Shown one piece after another: positions 10,129 to 19,186 of a DNA stretch of 64,000 nucleotides (within the stretch, counting starts at the first letter, position 1; each line of letters opens with the position of its first letter). Location of the stretch: the NCBI RefSeq assembly GCF_963678635.1, contig NC_087062.1:29598833-29662832 (forward strand), read 5' to 3'. A program made the translations under genes and the position numbers. A model generated the notes under the pieces. The model ran no database searches. It saw only the letters and a program-made list of their open reading frames with translations, and was not told the DNA's origin. The stretch is from Symsagittifera roscoffensis (Eukaryota; Xenacoelomorpha; Acoela; Convolutidae).

Positions 10129-11383
10129 AAACACTATCGAGAACACTGCCAAAAGCAGCTCAAAAAGTGCAATAAGAAAGCAAGAAATTGGCCTCGAATT
10201 AGTGTCTAGGTAAATATAAAGCAAAACATATGCTTTACAATTTCCAATGCTACAGTGAAACTTTCAAATGAGTGAACAATTTTAATCAAAAAAACTTTTA
10301 ATTGCATGTTAGACTAGAAAAATAGGTTTGTACTATTACACAAACGCTCGCAAGGTCGCAAGTGTACAAAACGGTTAAAAAAATTAAAAAGTGACTTTTC
10401 TGAGCGCGATAACTTTTAGAAACAATTTTGGGCGTAGCCGCTTATTAGGGGATCTTCCACAAACCATACTTTCGATTGAATCCAAAACCTCAGATTTGGG
10501 CGAGTAGTTATCAACAAAATAAAAAATTCCAAAAATTTGCGTCGAAAAATCCTCTGACAAAGTTTTTCGAATGTTGTAGAAAGAGGGATATGGTGGAAAA
10601 AAACTAAGGATTTATGTAGGCCGACAGGGGAGTAGGCGGTCTTTTTAATGATACACTTTTTTTAAATTCGTTAAAGTAGTTTTGTGAGATACAAATTATT
10701 TTAAGAAAACATTTTCCAAACCGTTTCAAGTAAATGTAAACAGCAAATCCCATACATTTTCATAATCATTGTTTTATCATCCAGGAACAGTCCAAATCAA
10801 ATGAAAAAAAAATGGAAAGAAACTGCCTCAAAAGCGTACTAGATAATTTAAACTTCATTTGAACAAAAATGTAAACTCAGGCAACGGAAATTAGGACGAA
10901 ACCCATAAATCCGAAGAAAAAAAAACATTCTCAATACATATAACTTTTTTAAAAACGAAAACTTAATGAACTAAGAAGTTTTATTTGAATTTTCAAGAGA
11001 ATGAGCATTCAGTAGATATGAAGCAAAAGCAGAAATTTGTAAGAGAAGTTGTTTGCCCGAAAATAAGTATACTTTGATAACAAATTACTAGCTCTCGCAC
11101 TATAACACTAGTTTCGGTAGTAAAAAACATAGCCAACACACAGTTGGAAAAAATGAACAAAAAGGAAACTTTTTCAATTTCAAGAAGAGTTTATGGTAAG
11201 CACTTTTTGACGAAATCAAACCAAGTTGAGAAAACTGGATTATTAGTTAGTTTTTATTTAACTATGAAATCTGAAAACAAATTCCACTTTCGAAGTCGAT
11301 AAGTTTTGTGAGACCTCAACCTTTTTGCTGTTCGATAATAGATTCTGTTTTCCTTTTAACAAAGAAAAAGCACTAAACTGAAA

Positions 11384-11490
11384 ATGAAGTTTAAAGTCAA
11401 ACCGCGAAAAATCAAGTTTGAGCGTATTTTAAGACTCGTCGAAAAAACATAACGACCTATATAAGAGTCTAAATTACGTTCATCGACTAG
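11384..11490 (+). promoter_or_regulatory. TATA-containing module, copy 2, upstream of the PLA2-like gene
   Basis: Second copy of the 3829-3950 block with TATATAAG at 11458-11465 and GTTCATCGACT 16 bp downstream of it. It ends about 100 bp before the first visible exon of the PLA2-like gene on the same strand, a sensible distance for a core promoter. That role is inference from position and the TATA box. Presence of the module elsewhere argues that it may instead be a repeat. Confidence 0.4.
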
Positions 11491-11588
11491 TTATAATGTT
11501 TTTACTCATGGTCAAAAAAGACTACTCCATCGTACATTAATTTGCATTAACTGTTGTGTTGAAGGCCGCAACTTGTTTTTTTTTTCAG

Positions 11589-12391
11589 ACATACCGTTCA
11601 GTGGAAACATTATTTGCCTGCCATGTGATATAGGGGAGACAATGACTTCAAATGGGAAGCCTATATCCCCAATTAAGGGGTGCAACTTAGCTGATATGTT
11701 TGGGACCAGTGCGCCACCGTTTGTTTTCTCAGCGGAGGAAACCAAGTGTTGTGATGAGCGTGGAATATGCGAGAGCGTGTGCGGTAGTGATTTTTTAAAG
11801 TGCGAGGACGCATTCCGAACTTGTTTAAAGGAAAAAACTCCAGATGGATCCGGTCTTTGGATATCCGGATTCTCGATGAGTCAAGGCTGTCCCAGCTTCA
11901 TCGCAGTAAGATCATCTTTTATACGCAGAAATGATACGTTAAAAAATTCAGTCAGACGACGACTAACCAAACATATTTTCTCAAGCTGGGGAGTTTACGA
12001 AGTAAAAACACTGTAAAAAAAAATCTTATAACTCTTGCGATCAAAAAAAATTTAGCAGCAAAGATAACAAAATTTCCAAAGCGATGTCCAAGCGATTCTC
12101 AGGAAAAACTCTTTTTATTTCAGTTTCAAGAAGCCAATTGCAAATGTGAGGAAGATCCGAGCTATTCGGCGCCTCCAGTTGACTTTGGACCGCAAACATT
12201 TCCATTTCGAGTTCATAACAGTGAGAATATTCAAATTCCTGTCACATTAAGTTCCTTGTCTAACTAATTACTCTTTAATTTAAAACATTTTCTTTTCAGT
12301 TTCAACTCCAAAATCAGACGTGTCGACATTTGAACTCAGCTTCTACAAGCTTCTGATCATAATTTCAATTTGTTTTTTATTGAATACATGA
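11589..12391 (+). CDS. Group XII phospholipase A2-like protein, probably non-catalytic, with C-terminal membrane tail
   Basis: Three exons are visible: 11589-11905, 12124-12220 and 12300-12391. Each is bounded by TTTCAG-type acceptors and GTAAG/GTGAG donors, and the reading frame joins cleanly across both introns to a TGA stop. About 168 residues are covered. The cysteine pattern (a lone Cys in KGC, then TKCC, CESVCG, KCEDAFRTCL, QGCPSF, ANCKC) follows the PLA2G12 family in order and spacing. In active members the CC is followed by a His-Asp pair; here that position reads CCDERGIC, so the catalytic dyad is absent. The last ~15 residues (YKLLIIISICFLLNT) are hydrophobic, suggesting a membrane or GPI-type tail. 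Exon 1, with the start codon and signal peptide, is not identified; it should lie upstream of the acceptor at 11588. The gene is convergent with the H6PD-like gene. Confidence 0.75.
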
Positions 12392-12713
12392 AAAACTTTA
12401 GTAAAAATGGCCCATAGTTCTACTGAATATATATATATAAGATCAAATTTAAAAAAGAAAACGCTTTCCAGAAGTTTCACCTCGTTTTATTCGCTGCTTT
12501 GGTGCCTTAGACAAAACTGTCAAGGTGTTTTACACAACCACAATAGTATATCCCCCGTTAAGTTCAGAACACCAAAAGGCGCATGAGAAACATGGAGGGA
12601 AGTCCAAGATATAGAGAACTGAATCGAGTTTATAAATTACAAAAAATGAATGGCAATGAATGAGTAGTTACATAAACTCTGACAGTAGCCTTGACTGTTA
12701 TTTAAAAACTTAC

Positions 12714-13742
12714 CTCCAAGTTGCCGAACGAGACCTTCGCATATGACATTTTTCGCTTGCTCGCTTTTCCTGCAGCTACAAAAACATCGATCGGTGATGC
12801 ACTACTACTTCTTAAATATTGCAAATGAGCTACAACGGCAGTCGCTGGAATATGTTCTTGGTGCTCAAACCCAAAAACTGAGACCATTTCCTCTTCGATT
12901 TTCTTATACTGCCCAATCCACAGCGGTAATGGCTCAGTCATACTTTGAAGTATGTCAGCAATTTCATCTGCGGATTCAGTACTATTCAATAAGGAATAAA
13001 GCATGCCTGCTAGTAACACACTCGCGTGATTCTGAATAACATCAGCGACAACGCCGTTAACGGCTACGTAATTATTGAGATTCCTAAATACATCTTTATC
13101 ATCCAGAAGAAATAACTGAAACTCAGTCGGTCTCAAAGGCATTCTAGGAAAAACCCAATCAGTAGCACCAATTAATAAAGGCTTTGAGGCATAATGGTCA
13201 ATGAAATGAACACTGAAACCAGAAAAAGATAAACGCTTTATGTATAAATTCAAGTCCTTGAATTTCATTAAATCTTCTCCGATAGGTTTTTCTAAGGCTA
13301 CGTCAACAGTTCCAACTCCAATACAGCTTGTAGTTATCCATTGCAGAACGTCTTTAAATGCATTTGTGGGAATGGCTGCATAAAAAACACGCGACGAATG
13401 TCTATTTTCCCAACAAAAATTGTAGTAGTCGGCATTTTTCGTCAGAGGTATAACCCTAATTTTCTCAAGGAATTGGCTTTTGTTCCCTTCTATACTTTGA
13501 TCAACAATCTGTACCACCGACTCTCTTGTGTCTGTTGTATAAAATGACGCATAAACAATACCTTCATAATCATTGTTTAAATATGAAACAGACTCGAAAA
13601 CACTTTGCCAAAGGTATTTTCGCGCCAGATCACCAGTGCTTCCAAGAATCACAATATCTTTCGAACACTGAGCTTTCGAAAGCAAGGAAAACAGCAGCGA
13701 AAAACAAACAACCAATCTTCTACTGTTACAAGCCACACGCAT
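12714..13742 (-). CDS. H6PD: Hexose-6-phosphate dehydrogenase (ER glucose-6-phosphate dehydrogenase), first exon
   Basis: 343 codons from ATG to a GTAAGT donor. Residues 1-26 form a signal peptide, as in the ER-lumen enzyme rather than cytosolic G6PD. The NADP-binding motif GSTGDLARK (about residues 34-42), EKPIGEDL (about 151-158) and the active-site segment IDHYASK (about 181-187, usual form DHYLGK, so D, H, Y and K are kept) identify the family. The exon ends within the conserved GKASKRKMSYAKVSFGNLE stretch. The family enzyme oxidises glucose-6-phosphate with NADP in the ER and normally has a second, lactonase domain. The rest of the dehydrogenase and all of the lactonase are not found downstream, where the convergent PLA2-like gene ends only 320 bp away. 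The gene is therefore truncated, or its later exons are not recognisable. A phase-compatible 33-codon frame at 12520-12618 after a 95-bp intron shows no family similarity. Confidence 0.85.
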
Positions 13743-14086
13743 CTGGAAAGACTTACATGACTATTTAATAGTTATGAATTGGCTGAGAAAACAGCATTTT
13801 TTGAATTGGATAGAGCTTAATTCAGCGGATAAAACTAAGGTAGACTGGAACAAAGAAATCATTCTTGAAGGAACGTTCGAACTAAATAGCCAGGAGAAAA
13901 ATCTAAATTTGATGTGCTTTAAAACGATAGCGAGTAACGCACCTTCGGTGCTTCAAACAGATAAAAGAGAAAAGAATGTGAATTCAGACACATTAAAAAA
14001 AAAGTTTGAAATGGTAAAAATAAGCACCAGAGTCATATGAAAAGCAACATTTTAAATGGAGATTAAAACAGTTTGAACTTGTTTAT
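13743..14086. other. Upstream region of the H6PD-like gene, no feature recognised
   Basis: This short interval probably contains the H6PD-like promoter on the minus strand, but no TATA or initiator is clear. A plus-strand frame at 13774-14040 has no family signature. Confidence 0.4.
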
Positions 14087-15695
14087 CGCCGGAAGTCGGC
14101 GCCAATCGGGTCATCGACTTCCACCACCAGAGTCTCGCTGAACAGCAATCCCAAGTCTCTGCCGCAGAAAAAGAGTCGCTCTGTCGTCCCCGTTAGCCTG
14201 TGTTATTCTCTTGCCCAGGCTAGTGACGAAACGCAGCGTATCGGTTCCCAGTCCTCCAAGGGTTTCAATTGCAACTGGTTGGAAGATGTGAGACTCAGAT
14301 ATTGATTCGTATTTTGACCGTTTACGGGTCTCGGCCGCATCTGCCACAGTTGGTCCCTCTTTACCAGCGAGTTGCGTGTAAGAGGAGGCTAGCCTATGGA
14401 CACATGTAAAGTCCCATGCCAACGCTCGCCCATGTGACCATGGCACCAGTGTCAGTCCGTCGGGTCTCTTGCGGTCAGACCGGAATAGTCCTTGCGGCTC
14501 GAGTGTCGATGGAATATTGGCTTGGATGAACGCTCTATGAATGATGTGATTGCCCATAGAGTGTCTGGCATGAACTGATCTACTCTTTTTGCAAACTAAC
14601 GCATGTTTGCCGTAGGAATCGACTTTATCGCCACAAGAGCACTTGTGTGGTGTACAGACTGGTGCGCCAAGTCGAAATCCAATGGCAATGCGAAATTCAT
14701 CATCACTAAGTTGGAGTGCGAGTGATCGTGAAGATAGTGCGTTGAGCCAGTCAGCAGCTCCGGGACACATTAATCCATTCAAGCGGGCACTGTCTCCTGA
14801 ATCCTTGGGCAGTTCGGCCTGTTGAAGCATCATTGGTAGTGACCACTTTTTTTGCTTATATTTGCGTTCTGGCAAAGGCACGTCGGTGCTCACGTTGTTT
14901 CGCCAACGTTGGATAGCATCTTGAATTAGTGATTCTGTAGTGGGTTCGCTAGCATATATGGTATTACAAATGTCGAGAGTGCTGAATACAGATGACGCAT
15001 ATGCTGCAATGGCGAGTTTGGGTACCTGCATAATTCCCATTCCGCCCAGCTTGCAAGGCAGTGTCATGAGCTCCCATCGGGGATCGTCAATCATCACATT
15101 GAAAATAGCCTGCAATGTATTTCGAATGCACTCGTCAAATCGGTGTAAGGAGGTAGTTTTAAGGAAAAGAGTTGAGGTTCGCAGTATGTACATCAGTTTC
15201 GGGATATAAAAGCAGTTTTTTAAAAGAAAGAAAGCAACATGGGAAGGTAGGGATCGCAATCGACTGCACGTTCGACTGAGTTCATCAAGTTTCTCATTAA
15301 CAACGGCTTTTTGTGCGTTTTCGCCGATAGGAGCACCTAAGAGGACTAAATCTGTGGGTTCAGTGATGGTAATATGAGGAAAAACCGCCAGGAAAGATTG
15401 GATAATCGAATCCCTCTCTCGTGCATCATCACATAAAAGAGCATAAAAGTTGCTTCAATATAAAAAATATGCAACAAAAAGAGAATTTAATACAGCCGTA
15501 AAAAGAGGGGGAAATCCAACATATCTTTTGATTTCAAAATTTGAACATGAAAACAATTTTGACTTGAAGGTTTTTTGATCTAAAATGGCCAAATCTCCAA
15601 AATAACTGGGTTTCGGATAAACTTTAAAAAAAACCTTAAATGGCCGACAGCATACAACTGAACTTTCTATATTAAAAAAAATGAAACCGTTTCAA
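14087..15695 (-). mobile_element. REL-1: 5'-truncated non-LTR retrotransposon with C-terminal REL nuclease
   Basis: The minus-strand element keeps the end of RT and the whole C-terminal nuclease region. Upstream it breaks off into AT-rich sequence near 15455. The adjoining 15455-15695 non-coding stretch travels with it in the copy at 24475-25117, so the breakpoint predates that duplication. Just past the stop codon lies a short hairpin, CGCCG-GAAGT-CGGCG (14087-14101), which could be a 3'-end structure. No poly(A) is seen. Confidence 0.75.
14111..15454 (-). pseudogene. REL-1 polyprotein fragment (RT thumb to REL endonuclease)
   Basis: The frame is open for about 448 codons without an initiating ATG; the first ATG gives 382 residues. 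The N-terminal part is the post-palm RT region. The C-terminal half has SDDEFRIAIGFRLGAP, a zinc-binding C-x-C...H-x3-C cluster (KCSCGD...GKHALVCK), and the nuclease core RPDGLTLVPW followed by WDFTC. Together these match the PD-(D/E)XK-type REL domain of R2/NeSL-like LINEs. The homologous ORF in REL-2 (about 50 percent similar by eye) aligns throughout. The catalytic YxDD palm is missing through 5' truncation, so the fragment cannot be an active RT. Exact clade is not assigned. Confidence 0.75.
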
Positions 15696-15929
15696 TTCCA
15701 AAATCATCAAATTCATAAATGGGATTCAAAAAACAGCGTAATTACTTTCAAAAAATCAGACTATTTTTTCTTAATTAGGAGAAAATTGTTGACAGTGAAA
15801 AAAATATAATTGTGACTTGAACAAAAAAAATTGGGTGAAAATATTAGGACGAGAAGCCACAAACGCATCCGCTGGTAGTAACTTCGTATCACTCCAAAAA
15901 GCTGCGACAATTTCACATTTTAAAATCTA

Positions 15930-18300
15930 CTTTCTTGCCACCGACTCTTGAGAACAAAACACTGCTCGACTCGAAACACCCTCCTGCACCCGCAGACAAA
16001 GCTACACCCCCATCTGACGACTGTGTTCAACTTCAAGTTAGTCAGTCTGAAGTCAGGAGAGCGGTCATGTCTTTTAACGCAGGTAGTGCTGGTGGACCGA
16101 CGGGCCTCAGACCCCACAACACGTGAAAGACGCACTTTCACCATCTGCTAACGAAGCTGGCAACAACCAGCTCTCGCATCTGACAGACTATTAGAAAACT
16201 GATGCTGATGGTAAATGTGATTGTTGACAGGCAATATCCCTGCGTTCTTCAAGCCTGTCGTCTCCAGTACTACACTCATCTCTTTGGCCAAGAAATGTGG
16301 AGGAATACGCCCGATCGCGATTGAAGACACTTTGCGAAGACCCATTTCCAAATGCATTTCACGACGCATGCTGGAAAAACTCAAAGATTATTTTTGGCCT
16401 TTTCAGCTAGGAGCTGGTGTTAAACACGGAAATGAGGCGGCGGCCCATGTAGCGCGCGATTTCATTGAATGCGCAGAACGTGATCAAGCCTTTGTCAAAA
16501 TTGACTTTGCCAACGCCTTCAACAGTGTAAGACGTGATGTCATTTTGAAAGCCATCAATGAACACGCCCCTGATATCCTTAGCTTTGTGAAACTCTGCTA
16601 CGATGACAGCAGTTTCTTGATATATGACGCCTTCACCATCAAATCAACAGAAGGGTTTCAGCAAGGCGATCCCTTGGCTACGTTTGGCTTTTGTCTTGTC
16701 CTACATCCTGCTTTGCAGAACCTCTTGAGCAAGCTGAAAACTGGATACCTGGATGACGTTGCTTTTGCTGATGAATGGCGCACCACTCTCCATGATCTTC
16801 TGATCAAACAAGCATGTGAGAAACTTGGTCTTCTTTTGAATGAGAAGAAATGCGAGGTGACAGCTTTTGGGAGCAGTAAAAAGGAGATAGAAAGAGCTTT
16901 TCGTGAGACATTTCGCACTGTTCAATGCGTTGATGCCGAAGACAGTACACTTCTTGGGGCTGGTCTAGGCACTCGGTCGATTCGAGCAGAGTTAGTGGAC
17001 AAACCTGCCAAACTCAAGACACTCCTGCAGCGAACAGCTTCTTTACCATGTCAAACCGCTTTCTTTCTCATTAAAAATTGTCTCTTTGTCCCTAAACTTA
17101 TGGATGTCCTCCGCGCTAGTCCTGCCTTTAAACACACAGATTTATTCGACGAAATCGACACACTTGTACGCCTTGAACTTGAGAGAATCTTCAACTGTAT
17201 CATTTCCGATGTCTCTTTCAGTCAAATTTGCTTGCCCACGAAACAAGGAAGGTTTGGTCTTTCAAACACCAGCACTCTCAGCTCATCAGCATTTTTTGCT
17301 TCTTTTGTTTCCACTGAAAATTTACGGCATTGCCTTGCTTCTGAGATAAGCAGTCCTGGTCTTTTTAACGAAGCCGTCGACCATTGGGAGTCTCTCAGCA
17401 ACCACCGATTTGAAGAATTAACCCCCCAGTGCGCTCAAAAATTTTGGACAAAACCGATCTACGAACAACAATCCGTAAACATTTTGAGCAATTGTACCGA
17501 CGAAAACTCACTTGCTCGTTATCACGGCTGTCGCGCGGTAGGTTCAGGCGTTTGGCTGGACGTCCTTCCTTCTCGTCCGCTGGGTCTGACTTTGTCCGAT
17601 GATGAGTTCCGTATTTCAGCTGGTCTGCGTCTAGGAGCCCCAGTAACCGCACAACACACGTGCAAATGTGGCTATGTCGCAGCAACAGATGGAAGACACG
17701 CACTTGTCTGCCCGAAGATCAAGCACAGGTTCATCAGACACTCGAATGGCAACATGATCATTAAAGATTCTATAAAATCACCCTACATCAGTTCCACACT
17801 AGAACCTATCGGGCTGCTACGCAAAGATGGACGCAGACCAGATGGACTTACATTAATGCCATGGCAGCGAGGACGGACCTTGGCATGGGATTTCACATGT
17901 ATAAGTCGTTTGACAAACTCTATTCTGCGAATGGGAGTTCTTCCGGGTGCCAATGCGGCTTCCGAGGCCGAAGTCCGCAAAAGAAACCACTATTCAGACC
18001 TGCCTTCCACTGTAATTTTCGAAACCGTTGCCATGGAAACACTGGGTGGCGCTGGTAGATCTACTGCAGTTTTCTTGAAAGAACTTGCAAGGCGAATAAC
18101 AGTCTTAACAGGTGAGAAACTAGCTTTTAAATTTCTCAAACAAAAGCTAGACCTAGCGATTCAGCGCGGGAACGCTGGATGCATCCTTGAGGTAACTAGT
18201 TGACACACACCCTTCGCTTCACTGCTTCAACTGTAAACTGTGCGGTATATACGCTCTTTTTATTTCTTGTTCAATTTAATTGACTTCTTTCTTCTGTCCC
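15930..18300 (+). mobile_element. REL-2: non-LTR retrotransposon insertion with 10-bp target-site duplication
   Basis: The element is bounded by identical 10-mers TTAAAATCTA at 15920-15929 and 18301-18310. The sequence outside the 10-mers (15855-15919 and 18311-18400) is contiguous in a related unoccupied locus at 43713-43860, which defines the insertion independently of the coding match. The insert is about 2.37 kb, starts inside the coding region (5'-truncated) and ends about 97 bp after the stop without poly(A). Confidence 0.85.
15935..18203 (+). pseudogene. REL-2 RT plus REL endonuclease polyprotein, frameshifted
   Basis: The first block (15935-16126) carries KHPPAPAD and SAGGPTGLRP, the conserved pre-RT segment. 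One or more frameshifts and a stop between about 16120 and 16220 separate it from a 660-codon frame (16221-18203). That frame has GGIRPIAIED, FVKIDFANAFNSVRRD (palm motif A), GFQQGDPLATFGF, YLDDVAFAD (palm YxDD) and then the thumb. It ends with the zinc cluster HTCKCG...GRHALVCP and the nuclease motif RRPDGLTLMPW...WDFTC. RT and nuclease core residues all look present, so the main lesions are the N-terminal frameshift and 5' truncation. Family knowledge: target-primed reverse transcription with a restriction-like nuclease. Confidence 0.85.
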
Positions 18301-18310
18301 TTAAAATCTA

Positions 18311-18640
18311 TTTCATTGAAAATTAACAATTTGAAAAATTTCAAAATGATAAAAACGGCATATCTAAGAAAACAAAAGGTGTTGAGCTATTACAGTTATA
18401 TTAAACTTTAGTTTTATTGTCAAATATTTTTCTGGTTTAGTTCTATCCGTAGTAGTATGTTGCATTTTTGTTGCTTTTCAGTTTTTTCGTTTAAAAAAAA
18501 ATGTAAATATTTTTGTACACTAGTACTATGTGTACATATGTATATTTGTTTTTAAGTTACTGATGATTTTGCAGTTGGCAATGAAAACGTTTTTAACTTG
18601 ATGCGTTTTTACATGATTCGCTGCTATCAAGGTTACTTCC
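18311..18640 (+). repeat. PLE 3'-UTR-like repeat beside REL-2
   Basis: Contains TGTTGCATTTTTGTTGCTTTTCAG, a TATGTAT..TTGTTTTTAA block and CTGATGATTTTGCAGTTGGCAATGAAAACG-type sequence. The same order is found downstream of the Penelope-like ORF at 43466-43650. This is the host repeat into which REL-2 inserted. Confidence 0.5.
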
Positions 18641-19088
18641 TTTTTAATTTTGAAGCTATTTTCTGAAAAGGGTACTTGCAGATTATATCTAGAGTATCAC
18701 AGTGCTCTCAAGAAACGGCTGCATTCTGAACCAAAAAATAAAACAATGAACACTTTAATCGCAAAATGATAATTTAAAAAATTAAGCAAGTGTGGGTCAC
18801 ACAAATTTTCTGGGTTATATATATTTATTTACAAAATTATAAAATAATGGTTAGAATTTTAACATCAAAGAAATTTAAATTATTTCCATGTTGTTTTTCC
18901 ATAGGCTGCCATAGAAGGAACTTCACGAAAAAAACAGAAAAAATTCCTTAGATTTTTATTTCATAGTCTTGTAAGTTAAACTGCTGCTGTTTTTGTTTGA
19001 ATTTGCATTTTGAATTTGGTTCCAAATGAAAATTGATTTTCTGAAGAAAAAAAAATTTCGATGTAATGACTGCTGAACCTTGCTTGAA
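18641..19088. other. Non-coding stretch between the PLE-like repeat and LINE-X
   Basis: AT-rich with no coding signal. It may contain the 3' untranslated region of LINE-X (minus strand), whose exact 3' end I cannot place. Confidence 0.4.
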
Positions 19089-19186
19089 AATGTAGCTTTT
19101 TAGTTCTTTAGTTTTCGTCAATTGTGTTATTCAGGAAAATGTAGCTTTTTAGTTCTTTAGTTTTCGTCAATTGTGTTATTCGGGAA
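19089..19186. repeat. Two tandem copies of a 49-bp unit at the end of LINE-X
   Basis: The unit, beginning AATGTAGCTTTTTAGTTC and ending GTGTTATTC, occurs twice head to tail. The second copy contains the stop of the LINE-X ORF2 C-terminus. It is probably a 3'-end slippage duplication. Confidence 0.65.

Larger units (their letters stand above)
9185..11383. other. Non-coding stretch containing mini-hairpins
   Basis: No gene recognised. It contains the two GCGAAGC hairpins listed separately. A weak stretch near 11040-11090 resembles the stem-loop repeat family (GAAGTTGTTTGC) but has lost the stem. Confidence 0.45.

Noticed and set aside
12520-12618. Second coding exon of the H6PD-like gene
   Set aside because: Acceptor, phase and a 95-bp intron would fit, but the 32 encoded residues do not resemble the expected continuation of the dehydrogenase domain.
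12714-13742. Bacterial glucose-6-phosphate dehydrogenase acquired by horizontal transfer
   Set aside because: It has a signal peptide, ends at a canonical splice donor and has base composition like its surroundings; an animal ER-type H6PD fits better.
13774-14040. 88-codon plus-strand ORF between H6PD and REL-1
   Set aside because: No family signature, no splice or promoter context, and composition like neighbouring non-coding DNA.
14643-15209. Plus-strand open frames over REL-1
   Set aside because: They are antisense shadows of the REL-1 coding frame on the minus strand.
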